A stretch of DNA of 6,874 bases from Planctomycetota bacterium. Lineage in GTDB: Bacteria; Planctomycetota; Phycisphaerae; Sedimentisphaerales; Anaerobacaceae. A program made the position numbers and the translations under genes. Below the pieces are notes generated by a model that had not been told where the DNA came from, ran no database searches, and was given only the letters and a program-made list of their open reading frames with translations. Of this stretch, positions 1-6,572 are shown piece by piece (positions within the stretch are counted from its first letter, which is position 1; each line of letters starts with the position of its first letter). The stretch covers positions 1-6,874 of the forward strand of contig JAPLMV010000015.1 of assembly GCA_026386835.1 (NCBI GenBank), given 5' to 3'.

Positions 1-876
1 GGTAACGGGACCGCCTGCCGCCAACTGTTCGTAGACAGATTTTGCCATATTGCTTGGGATAGCAAGCCCGATGCCGATATTGCCGCCGGGGCCAATGATT
101 GCCGTATTGATGCCCACCACTTTGCCATCGAGATTAAGCAGCGGCCCTCCTGAATTGCCCGGGTTTATTGCAGCATCGGTCTGGATGAAATCTTCATACT
201 TTGTCAGCCCTACCCCGCTTCTGCCCGTGGCGCTTACGATGCCTGCGGTAACAGTATGGCTCAGGCCGAAAGGATTTCCGATAGCAAGTACCCATTCGCC
301 CACCTCAAGCTTATCCGAGTCCGCAAATTCAATGAATGAAAGGTTCTTTTTATCAATTTTTATCACAGCAACGTCGGAATCAGGGTCAGTGCCTATGATT
401 TTTGCCTCGACCTCAGTTTCGTCGCGCACCTTTACAAGTATCTTGTCCGCTTCGCCTACGAGATGATTGTTTGTAAGGATATAACCATCGGCAGAGATAA
501 TAAAACCTGAGCCCTGTGCAATAGAGCGAGGTTGCTGTCTTTGCTGGGGTGAACGGCTGCGGGGCATTTGTCGGCGGAAGAATCGTTCAAAAAACTCATC
601 GTTGCCGAATGGGTCGGAAGGTGAGTCAAACGGAGATTGCATCGTCGGATAATCCTGCCTGCGGGCCTTGTTTTCAACCTTTATACCGACCACGGCAGGC
701 GATGCCTTTTCTGCAATTTGAGCAAAGGCCTTACCCATCTGACGCAGCGTATTTATGCTGTCGGTATCCTGTGAAAACGCCGACAGGGGGGTAATCAGTA
801 AAAACATTAGAAATACGATTGGAATTGCGAGGTTTCTTAAGTTTCTTTCATTCTTTTTGCAGATTGCGGTCTCCAT
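1..876 (-). CDS. HtrA/DegP-like periplasmic serine protease, 3' end cut by window
   Basis: This gene encodes a trypsin-fold (Trypsin_2) protease that degrades or refolds damaged proteins in the cell envelope. Translated from the ATG at 876, 292 codons are visible. Residues 1-35 are a signal peptide: basic start, hydrophobic stretch IPIVFLMFLLITP, and probable cleavage near SAFS. The catalytic triad is complete: His138 in TNNHLV, Asp168 in DSDVAVIKI and Ser242 in NPGNSGGPLLN. The loop at residues 72-120 is long and rich in Arg, Gln and Pro, like the LA loop of DegP. The frame is still open at base 1, so the usual C-terminal PDZ domain or domains lie outside the window. An AGGAG ribosome site (bases 884-888) sits 7 bases upstream of the start. 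Family assignment is very secure; I cannot tell DegP, DegQ and DegS subtypes apart without the C-terminus. Confidence 0.95.
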   Translation of the reverse strand, partial: METAICKKNERNLRNLAIPIVFLMFLLITPLSAFSQDTDSINTLRQMGKAFAQIAEKASPAVVGIKVENKARRQDYPTMQSPFDSPSDPFGNDEFFERFFRRQMPRSRSPQQRQQPRSIAQGSGFIISADGYILTNNHLVGEADKILVKVRDETEVEAKIIGTDPDSDVAVIKIDKKNLSFIEFADSDKLEVGEWVLAIGNPFGLSHTVTAGIVSATGRSGVGLTKYEDFIQTDAAINPGNSGGPLLNLDGKVVGINTAIIGPGGNIGIGLAIPSNMAKSVYEQLAAGGPVT

Positions 877-955
877 TGTTTAGCTCCTGATTTTTAACAA
901 TAAAAAATACCTGAACAACCAAAAGTAGTAAAATATTCATACCCGCTAACTACGG

Positions 956-985
956 ATTTTATTGCTGAATTGTTCATATTGTCAA
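956..985 (-). promoter_or_regulatory. Sigma-70-like promoter of the HtrA-like gene
   Basis: On the minus strand a perfect TTGACA (985-980) is followed, after 18 bases, by TAAAAT (961-956), one mismatch from the -10 consensus. Transcription would begin near base 949, giving a leader of about 70 bases before the protease start at 876. The ten bases ATTGTCAAAT (plus-strand reading) around this -35 box recur at the DUF1015 promoter. Confidence 0.6.
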
Positions 986-1102
986 ATATTTTCGCGAAGT
1001 AAATAAAAAACAAAATTGAGATTGTTAAATTGGGCAATATTTTTAAGAAAATTGCTGTTAGTCGTTAGCAGGTAAGTAGTTAGGACGAATTTTATGGTTT
1101 GC

Positions 1103-1161
1103 AAAAAGTGACAAAAATTGACACGAATTGAGCATTTTTTGACAAAAATCGTTCACTTTTT
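1103..1161. repeat. 9-bp inverted repeat with internal TGACAAAAAT direct repeats
   Basis: AAAAAGTGA (1103-1111) is the exact reverse complement of TCACTTTTT (1153-1161), separated by 41 bases. Within and overlapping it, TGACAAAAAT occurs twice (1109-1118 and 1140-1149), 31 bases apart, and a third TGACA lies at 1119-1123. The pattern could be an operator, a hairpin or the relic of an element; AT-rich sequence also makes such matches by chance. Confidence 0.35.
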
Positions 1162-1220
1162 AACCGTTTTTTACACCCCTGTTAAAAAAAGGATACCCAT
1201 GTTAAACTGGGCAAGATTTT

Positions 1221-1340
1221 CCACCACGAAGTTCACGAAGGGTCACGAAGAAATTTTAGACGCAGATTTATTTTGTATCTCGTGGCTGGTATCTCGTATC
1301 TCGTAGGGGAATTTCTGATTACGCTGACAAACGCAGATTC
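1221..1340. repeat. Mosaic of CACGAAG, GTATCTCGT and ACGCAGATT short repeats
   Basis: Three short repeat types follow one another. CACGAAG occurs at 1225-1231, 1234-1240 and 1244-1250, spaced 9-10 bases. GTATCTCGT occurs at 1275-1283, 1289-1297 and 1296-1304. ACGCAGATT occurs at 1260-1268 and 1331-1339, the second following TCTGATTACGCTG. I recall these units as dispersed non-coding repeats in environmental genomes, where they are often mistranslated as small proteins. The internal repetition is seen directly; the dispersal elsewhere is from memory. Confidence 0.6.
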
Positions 1341-1544
1341 GGGGAAATTTTCAGATAAAAGTTGTGGCTTATTTGTTGGATTCGTCGTCAAGGCTATGGC
1401 GGACAAGAGTTGGGCGATTTTGGGGGTAGCTTTTTTGTCTTGACGGGGACTGAAAAGGGGGTAGAATTGGCCACACAACTTCGAGAGGAAACATCGAGGA
1501 AGCAACAACAGGAAAATAAAATGCATGTGTAGAATATTTTGGGT

Positions 1545-1550
1545 TATAAT
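1545..1550 (+). promoter_or_regulatory. Candidate -10 box for the AIPR gene
   Basis: A perfect TATAAT lies 44 bases upstream of the AIPR start codon. The hexamer 17 bases upstream (TGCATG, 1522-1527) is a poor -35, so activity may depend on an activator or on partial extended -10 contact (GGT before the box). The position is plausible, with a predicted leader of under 40 bases. Confidence 0.35.
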
Positions 1551-1594
1551 TTAATTGAAAATATGTATATGAGAATCGATTTTGCGGAGCAAAA

Positions 1595-3349
1595 ATGAAC
1601 CTAATATATGAACTAGTTAAATCAGAAATTAGAAAACTTGATAAGGGATTGTGTAAAGCGACCGGAGCAACGGACGAAGGTAAAAAATTCTCTTTGTTAA
1701 TGCTTAAAAAACTATCTGGATATAAGAACAGTAAGTTAAAAGAATTTTACTGTGATGGCGGAGGGGATCATCAAATTGACGGTATTTATATAGTTGACGA
1801 TAGTGATGAATTGCAAATTAACATTATTTCTTGTGTGTTTAGATCAAATGAGAAACCTATAGAGGATAAAGATGTCTCTGACCTAATAAACAATGGACTT
1901 AACTACTTACTTTTAGGAGAAGAGAACGTACCTGATTTGAATGAAAGAGTAAGAAATATAAAAAATGAGATAGACGAATTACGCAGGGATTATGAAGAAA
2001 AATATTTAATAACAGTAAAATTCATTAGCACTGCCGAAACTGTTTTAAGTCCTAATGGAGAAAGTGCTTTTTTGAAATATCAGTCCGAATTACAATCAAA
2101 AAATATTAATCTTGAATTTGAGAAGATAAATAATAAGCAAATTTCTGCACTGTTTTCCTCGCGAACAGTTCTAAAAACGCCAATGCCTATAAAATTATCT
2201 GGTAAATCTTATTATCTCCTTGCTGGAAAAGAAGGTTTTGTATGTCGATTGCCGGTATAAGAATTAATAAATATTTATAATGGTTTTGAGGATGAAGATA
2301 AAAAATATCCAGGGTATGGAGATTTTCTATTTGAAGATAACATCAGAAAAAACTTGGGACTAAAGAAGAAAATAAATAATGATATTTATCTTACTGCTAC
2401 CAATTCGAATAAAGCAGCCGATTTTGAGTATTTTAATAACGGTTTGACTGTCATATATGATAATAAAAGTGGTAGTCTAGCGGGAGATAGCCCTGTTTTA
2501 TATTTAAAAGGCCTACAAGTTGTAAATGGATGCCAAACAGTTAATGCGTTGATCAAGGCGCATGAAGATAAAAAAATATGTGATGATATATATGTTACTT
2601 GTAGATTTATAAGACGTAGTGATGACCAAGAATTCATCCAATCTGTAATAACATATACAAATTCACAAAATCAGATATCAGATAGGGATTTACACGCCAA
2701 CGATGCGATCCAATATACTATACAAACTATTTTAAAAAATATTGATATTTCTTACGAGAGAAAGTTGAATGAATTTATTGGAATAGAGGATAATATTAGG
2801 TTGGATGCTTTGGATGCTGCACAGGCATATCTTTGTTGTGAATTACAGGAGCCTCATCGAGCAAAGCAAGACAAGCGTAAATTATTTACCAAATTATATT
2901 TCACAATATTTGATGATGCTAAGCCAGATTTAGCTTACAAACTATTACTTTCCTATAGGATTCTAGATTACGTACTAAAACAACAATCACAGGTGCTGAG
3001 AAATAAACAAAAAAGAAAAAAAGAAGGTAAGACGCCGCGGTACCGACTAAAGGATTTATTAATTGCTCACGGTTCTTACCACATTGCTGCAATTCTGTAT
3101 AGGGAGTTATATGGAAATTCCATTTCTGAAGATATACAAAAATATGCAAAAAAGGATGTTTATCCAGCCAATATATCAGAAAAATACAAAGAAGCACTTA
3201 CTATGTTAATTAAACGCGTAGAAGACAAGATAACCGATCATAAAACAGAAAAAGAGGCACTGCCACAGTTTTTCAAATCTAATGAAAGTGCAGATACCAT
3301 TAAAGATAAACAAGGACAGTTTTTTTCTCAACCGCTATGTTCTTCGTAG
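1595..3349 (+). pseudogene. AIPR-family abortive phage infection protein, interrupted by one in-frame stop
   Basis: AIPR proteins (PF10592) are found in phage-resistance loci and are thought to act as nuclease-like defence effectors. The frame has 584 codons from ATG 1595 (GGAG at 1586-1589) to TAG 3347-3349, a normal family length, but codon 222 is TAA (2258-2260). Codons 223 onward continue in the same frame with family motifs: DNIRKNLGLK just after the break, FNNG at 280-283, VVNGCQT at 309-315 and TNSQNQISDRDL near 355-366. The N-terminal part has CDGGGDHQIDGIYI (residues 53-66), matching the family's predicted nuclease domain. The downstream half has no in-frame ATG before 3203, and the TTG at 2354 lacks a ribosome site, so it is unlikely to be a separate gene. 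The gene is AT-rich (15 of 60 G+C at 2101-2160). It is either a fresh pseudogene, a readthrough gene or a sequencing error. Confidence 0.85.
2258..2260 (+). other. In-frame TAA breaking the AIPR gene
   Basis: The codon reads GTA TAA GAA TTA, between residues LPV and ELINIYN. It is one base from AAA (Lys), CAA (Gln) or GAA (Glu). No frameshift is needed on either side, and no other stop occurs in the remaining 362 codons. TAA also ends the nuclease-like and DUF1015 genes, so reassignment of TAA as a sense codon is not a good explanation. Confidence 0.9.
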
Positions 3350-3365
3350 CAAGCAGTTTGTTACC

Positions 3366-3466
3366 GCCTGCCCTGATGTGCAGGCCGGAAGTGATGGGGC
3401 TAAATATTTCGCTTGCGGGGTAAGTGAATCGGGTTGCGGGGTGGGGAGAAAATTAAAAATTAAAAA
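3366..3466. repeat. Short repeats in the spacer between the two accessory genes
   Basis: TTGCGGGGT occurs at 3413-3421 and 3434-3442, 21 bases apart, followed by a tandem ATTAAAA-type run (3450-3466). A five-base inverted pair GCCTG/CAGGC lies at 3366-3370 and 3381-3385. This block is much richer in G+C than the genes on either side and looks like non-coding repeat rather than gene. An open frame at 3282-3479 crosses it but overlaps the AIPR end and has no ribosome site. Confidence 0.4.
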
Positions 3467-3480
3467 TGGAGTCAGATAAT
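3453..3480 (+). promoter_or_regulatory. Weak candidate promoter for the nuclease-like gene
   Basis: TTAAAA (3453-3458), 16 bases, then GATAAT (3475-3480; one mismatch from TATAAT). The start site would fall near 3487, only about 19 bases before the start codon. The -35 is poor, and AT-rich sequence makes chance matches easy. Transcription from the AIPR promoter is the alternative, since no terminator is visible in the 156-base spacer. Confidence 0.25.
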
Positions 3481-3505
3481 AAGAAATACAAAAAAGGGAC
3501 TTAAA

Positions 3506-3976
3506 ATGAGCAGTAACAGTATTAATCTTGTAGGTGAGTTTTATGCTATGTCTAGACTATTTTTAGAAGGCTATGAAGCTACTTTAACATTAGGAAATAC
3601 AAAAGGGATTGATATTCTTCTTTATAATCCTAAAAATGATAAACAATTTAAAGTAGAAGTAAAAACATCTACTTCTATTTTTAATGAAAAAATATTCGGT
3701 GGAAAGGTTTTTAGTTGGATGATGGGTAAAAAACACGAAATATTAAATGATGAAAATTTGATTTTTTGTTTTATATTTATTGATAAAGTTACAAAGGAAT
3801 ATAGAATATTTTTTGTTCCTTCAGAAGATGTTGGAAAGTATTGTAAATGGGAACACGAACACTGGCTTAAATCTGAACATAAAAAACCAGTTAAAGATGG
3901 AGATATGAGGTGTTTTAGAATTAAAATTGATGAAACAACTCAATACGAAAATAATTTTAAGGTATTTGAACAATAA
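3506..3976 (+). CDS. Small PD-(D/E)XK nuclease-like protein
   Basis: The 156-residue product is a single compact domain with the PD-(D/E)XK nuclease signature. Glu11 lies in the first helix (NLVGEFYAMSRLFLEGY), Asp36 in GIDILL, and Glu51 and Lys53 in KVEVKTS. The second half has conserved-looking aromatic patterns (FSWMMGKKHE, FIFIDK, FFVPSEDV, EHEHWL). I recall similar stand-alone proteins of about 150 residues annotated only as hypothetical; the natural substrate is unknown to me. There is no signal peptide or membrane segment, so it should be cytoplasmic. GGG at 3496-3498, 7 bases before the ATG, is a weak ribosome site. The gene is very AT-rich (11 of 60 G+C at 3721-3780), more so than AIPR, and lies 156 bases downstream of it on the same strand. 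A DNA-cleaving role in defence or mobility is inferred from fold and context; an inactive binding role cannot be excluded. Confidence 0.8.
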   Translation: MSSNSINLVGEFYAMSRLFLEGYEATLTLGNTKGIDILLYNPKNDKQFKVEVKTSTSIFNEKIFGGKVFSWMMGKKHEILNDENLIFCFIFIDKVTKEYRIFFVPSEDVGKYCKWEHEHWLKSEHKKPVKDGDMRCFRIKIDETTQYENNFKVFEQ

Positions 3977-4007
3977 AGATCCACCTACAAACTTGACGTG
4001 CGCCCAT

Positions 4008-4041
4008 AAAAAAACCCCAGGTTTTTACCTGGGGTTTTTAT
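4008..4041. terminator. Bidirectional rho-independent terminator
   Basis: A perfect 13-bp stem (4010-4022 with 4027-4039, core ACCCCAGGT/ACCTGGGGT) encloses a TTTT loop. Read on the plus strand it ends in TTTTT; read on the minus strand it ends in seven T's (plus-strand A run 4008-4014). It lies between convergent genes, 31 bases past the nuclease-like stop and about 30 bases past the aminotransferase stop, so it should end both transcripts, the leftward one more strongly. Confidence 0.92.
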
Positions 4042-4070
4042 GAGCATAATCTTCAATTTCAACAGTGCCG

Positions 4071-5159
4071 TTATTTAAGCTCCGCATCAATCCAGCCCAG
4101 AAGCTCTTTTACCTCATCGATGGTGATATCGCCCATGTGTGCGATTCGGAACGTCTTTTCCTTCAAATCTTTATAGCCGTTCCCGAAAGCCGTATTATGC
4201 TTCTGCTGAACCGCCTTTATCACATCCCCGACAACGATACCCCTTGTGTTCTTTACCGTTGTAAGGGTATTGGACGCATACTGTTCTTCGCAGAATAGGC
4301 CGAACCTGTCCTTTGCCCATGCCCTCGTGCAGTCGCCCATCGCTTTATGCCGTTTCCAGACATTTTCCATGCCCTCTTTGAGCAGCTTGGTGCACTGGTA
4401 ATTCACTGCCATAATATGCGGAATTGCCGGCGTCGTCGGTGTCTGGCTCTTTTCGTTCGATTTCACAAATTCCTGGAAATCAAAGTAATATCCTCTGCCC
4501 GGCACGGTCTTGCTCTTTTCCACAGCCCTGCCGCTCACGGCCGCAATCGTCAGTCCGGGCGGAATCGCAAATGCCTTCTGTACCGAAGCAAATGCCACAT
4601 CCCAGCCGAGTTCGTCGAACTTCATCGGCAGGCCGACCATCGCACTTACGCAGTCCACAAAAACCAGCACGTCAGGATATTTCTTCTTCAGCATATCGCT
4701 GATTTCCTGAACAGGGTTCATCAGCCCTGTGCTTGTCTCGTTATACACAAGCGTAACGGCTGCAAATTTGCCGCTGGCAAGTTTCTTGTCGATGTCTTTG
4801 GCTAATGTGGGCTTACCCCACTCGACCTTCATCTCTTCGACTTTTCTGCCGCATTTTTTCGCAACATCTGCCCACTTGTCGCTGAACGCACCGCACATCG
4901 TACACAGCACCGTCTCGTCGAAGCCGACGCAGTTGCGAATAGCGGCCTCCCACATGCCTGATGCGCTTGATGTCACAAGGAATACATGCTGATTTGTGAA
5001 CAGCACTTTTTTGAGCATGTCTATCGTCTCAGAATGAAGCTGCGCATACTCTTTGCCGCGATGTCCAAGTGTCGGCCTTGCAAGCTGCATAAGGACATCT
5101 TTCTTTACCTCCACTGGGCCTGGAATGAACAATCTCGGTGGGTTTTTCCAATCTGCCAT
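4071..5159 (-). CDS. Class V PLP-dependent aminotransferase (serine/alanine-glyoxylate type)
   Basis: The 362-residue protein is a full-length class V aminotransferase (Aminotran_5 fold), a cytoplasmic enzyme moving amino groups between small amino acids and oxo-acids via pyridoxal phosphate. Landmarks are PGPVEV (13-18), GHRGKEY (32-38), the cofactor phosphate loop near SSASGM (64-69), the PLP ring-binding Asp169 in FVDCVSA, the Schiff-base Lys195 in SVQKAFAIPPG and the substrate carboxylate Arg338 in FRIAHMGDIT. The N-terminal and C-terminal motifs fit the serine-pyruvate/alanine-glyoxylate group, including SerC-like members that replace classical phosphoserine aminotransferase; substrate cannot be decided from sequence. 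The start at 5159 has AGGAG (5168-5172) 8 bases upstream. It is the second gene of an operon after DUF1015, with a 24-base gap, and ends at the shared terminator. G+C is ordinary (32 of 60 at 4621-4680), in contrast to the adjacent insert. Confidence 0.92.
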   Translation of the reverse strand: MADWKNPPRLFIPGPVEVKKDVLMQLARPTLGHRGKEYAQLHSETIDMLKKVLFTNQHVFLVTSSASGMWEAAIRNCVGFDETVLCTMCGAFSDKWADVAKKCGRKVEEMKVEWGKPTLAKDIDKKLASGKFAAVTLVYNETSTGLMNPVQEISDMLKKKYPDVLVFVDCVSAMVGLPMKFDELGWDVAFASVQKAFAIPPGLTIAAVSGRAVEKSKTVPGRGYYFDFQEFVKSNEKSQTPTTPAIPHIMAVNYQCTKLLKEGMENVWKRHKAMGDCTRAWAKDRFGLFCEEQYASNTLTTVKNTRGIVVGDVIKAVQQKHNTAFGNGYKDLKEKTFRIAHMGDITIDEVKELLGWIDAELK

Positions 5160-5183
5160 ACACCTGACTCCTAATAAAAATTG

Positions 5184-6494
5184 TTACAATTTATTTATCG
5201 TTAAACCGGTATACATTTTCGGATAAAAGTAAGTCGACTTCTGCGGCATCTTTTCGCCCGCATCGGCGACCTTCTGTATCTGCTCTATTTTAGGCGGATT
5301 CATAAAAAATACAACTTGTTTTTCCTCTGCATCCACTTTAGTTATCGAATCGTCTATCGCAGTGGATGTGTCTTTTACATATTCAATATTGCTTTCGCCC
5401 GCCAATTTCTTCTCATCGATACCCAGCAAGCCTTCGAGTATCAGCTTATGCAGCACCGCAACATCAAGCGACCTCCACGCCGAACTCATATTCCCCGCCG
5501 CCTCATCCATCGCCTTTTTATTCTTCAAAACCGCCGTATAGAACACCCCTTTGCCGCTGTAAACTCCAAAGGCATTCCTGTCTTTTTCGTACTCTGCCTT
5601 CATCTGTGAAAGCATCTTTTGTTTTGCCTTTGCCTTGTCTGGTTTTGAATCGAATTTGTATTCTGTAATTTCAAAGTTCTCTTTGAGTTCCGTTATTAAC
5701 TCACTTATATCAAAATCCTTCAGGTTGCCTGCAACTCTATGTGTAGCCAGGATAATCAATCCTTCGTTACGGGTATTTGTAAAAGCCATCGCCTGACACG
5801 CCGCTGCGGCGTTACCCGTTTCCTTATAATAATTTAACCCAGTATCATATCGGTGATGACCGTCTGCTATGATGACGCTCTTACCCGCCATTATCTTTTC
5901 GATTTGCCCGATATCGTTTTTATCGCTTATTAAAAACAGCCGATGCCTGACCTCATATTCGTCAACAAAATCTATGGACGGCTTTTGGTCCTCGGCTTTT
6001 CTGATAATTTTATCTGCAATTTTTTTCTTGTCCTCATAGAGCATAAAAACCAGGCCGAACGTCGCTCCGGTTGCCCGCTGAAGATTCAGCCGGTCGATTT
6101 TGGGCTTGCTCAGCGTCTGTTCGTGAGGCCGGACTATTTTCCCGAACTCTTCGAGCTTACCCAAGGCGATAAACGTCAGCCGCTCAAATTCCTCTCCCGC
6201 AAGCTCGAAATTCTGAACATAAGCATAGATGTTTTCGCTCGAATCCTGTTTCAGTACGCCTTTTTTTATCCAGTCGTTAAGATATGCCGCCGCTCTTGTG
6301 TATTGATTATTGCCTTCGCTGTCGGCTGGCTGGGTTTTCCCTTTGATTACCCGCACTATATTGTATTGGCTTTTTTTATAAAGCTCATCCGCCTGCTCGG
6401 AATTGATTACATCGTAAGGCGGTGAAATACAACTGCCTGCATCCCCGACTACCGCTTCATTATATCTATATGCCTTGAATGGCCGAATTTCCAT
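5184..6494 (-). CDS. DUF1015 family protein
   Basis: This is a complete 436-residue DUF1015 (PF06245) protein, predicted cytoplasmic. Recognisable blocks are MEIRPFKAYRYN at the start, ISPPYDVI (23-30), RPHEQTLSKPK (122-132), IIADGHHRYDTGLNY (208-222) and a closing MPQKSTYFYPK (416-426). I set the start at ATG 6494: it gives the usual family N-terminus and has AGGA (6504-6507) 9 bases upstream, while a TTG 11 codons further upstream (6527) has no ribosome site and lies almost at the predicted transcription start. Members often sit beside serine biosynthesis genes. The DGHHR motif resembles that of ParB/SerK-type proteins, some of which phosphorylate free serine. A role in serine or phosphoserine metabolism with the aminotransferase 24 bases downstream is therefore a reasonable inference, but the reaction is not established by anything visible here. 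Confidence 0.9.
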   Translation of the reverse strand: MEIRPFKAYRYNEAVVGDAGSCISPPYDVINSEQADELYKKSQYNIVRVIKGKTQPADSEGNNQYTRAAAYLNDWIKKGVLKQDSSENIYAYVQNFELAGEEFERLTFIALGKLEEFGKIVRPHEQTLSKPKIDRLNLQRATGATFGLVFMLYEDKKKIADKIIRKAEDQKPSIDFVDEYEVRHRLFLISDKNDIGQIEKIMAGKSVIIADGHHRYDTGLNYYKETGNAAAACQAMAFTNTRNEGLIILATHRVAGNLKDFDISELITELKENFEITEYKFDSKPDKAKAKQKMLSQMKAEYEKDRNAFGVYSGKGVFYTAVLKNKKAMDEAAGNMSSAWRSLDVAVLHKLILEGLLGIDEKKLAGESNIEYVKDTSTAIDDSITKVDAEEKQVVFFMNPPKIEQIQKVADAGEKMPQKSTYFYPKMYTGLTINKL

Positions 6495-6538
6495 TATCAA
6501 AATTCCTGGATTTATCTGATATTCCAAAAATCACTGAG

Positions 6539-6563
6539 TGGGGATATTACTAAATAAACCCCA
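6539..6563. repeat. Imperfect palindrome inside the DUF1015 promoter
   Basis: TGGGG (6539-6543) and CCCCA (6559-6563) face each other, with inner TATT (6545-6548) and AATA (6553-6556). The arms bracket the -10 box of the leftward promoter, where a repressor operator would lie. The five-base arms are short, so chance is possible. Confidence 0.3.
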
Positions 6564-6572
6564 AATTGTCAA
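6544..6572 (-). promoter_or_regulatory. Sigma-70-like promoter of the DUF1015-aminotransferase operon
   Basis: On the minus strand TTGACA (6572-6567, perfect) is followed after 17 bases by TAATAT (6549-6544, four of six consensus bases). Transcription would start near 6537, leaving about 43 bases before the chosen ATG at 6494. This also argues against the TTG at 6527 as the start. Confidence 0.55.

Larger units (their letters stand above)
877..1594. other. 718-base gene-free region between the HtrA-like gene and AIPR
   Basis: No credible gene is seen here. The left part (877-1100) is AT-rich and carries the protease promoter. The middle (1101-1340) holds an inverted repeat and a mosaic of short repeats. 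The part at 1381-1500 is less AT-rich and contains a 7-base inverted pair, CGTCAAG (1386-1392) and CTTGACG (1439-1445), with an inner GCTA/TAGC pair (1393-1396, 1427-1430), so a folded RNA is conceivable but weakly supported. Open frames across 1118-1306 (plus) and 1233-1526 (minus) run straight through the repeats, have no ribosome site and resemble no protein I know. Confidence 0.6.

Noticed and set aside
1221..1250. CRISPR-like array from the CACGAAG units
   Set aside because: The units are 7 bases with 2-3 base gaps, far too short for repeats and spacers, and no cas gene is present.
1118..1306. Plus-strand frame of 62 codons
   Set aside because: It runs through the CACGAAG and GTATCTCGT repeats, lacks a ribosome site and has a low-complexity product.
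1233..1526. Minus-strand frame of 97 codons
   Set aside because: It is the reverse reading of the repeat mosaic with no recognisable domain or start signal.
2354..3349. A separate gene starting at TTG 2354
   Set aside because: It has no ribosome site, the frame is open upstream to the TAA at 2258, and the residues before 2354 match AIPR, so it is the second half of the broken gene.
3282..3479. Plus-strand frame of 65 codons
   Set aside because: It overlaps the AIPR end in another frame and then reads repeat sequence; no ribosome site.
4347..4992. Several plus-strand open frames opposite the aminotransferase
   Set aside because: They are antisense to a gene with complete family motifs and have no start signals; the same holds for plus-strand frames opposite DUF1015 and the protease.
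5184..6527. DUF1015 start at TTG 6527
   Set aside because: The extra 11 residues are outside the usual family N-terminus, no ribosome site precedes the TTG, and ATG 6494 has a good one.
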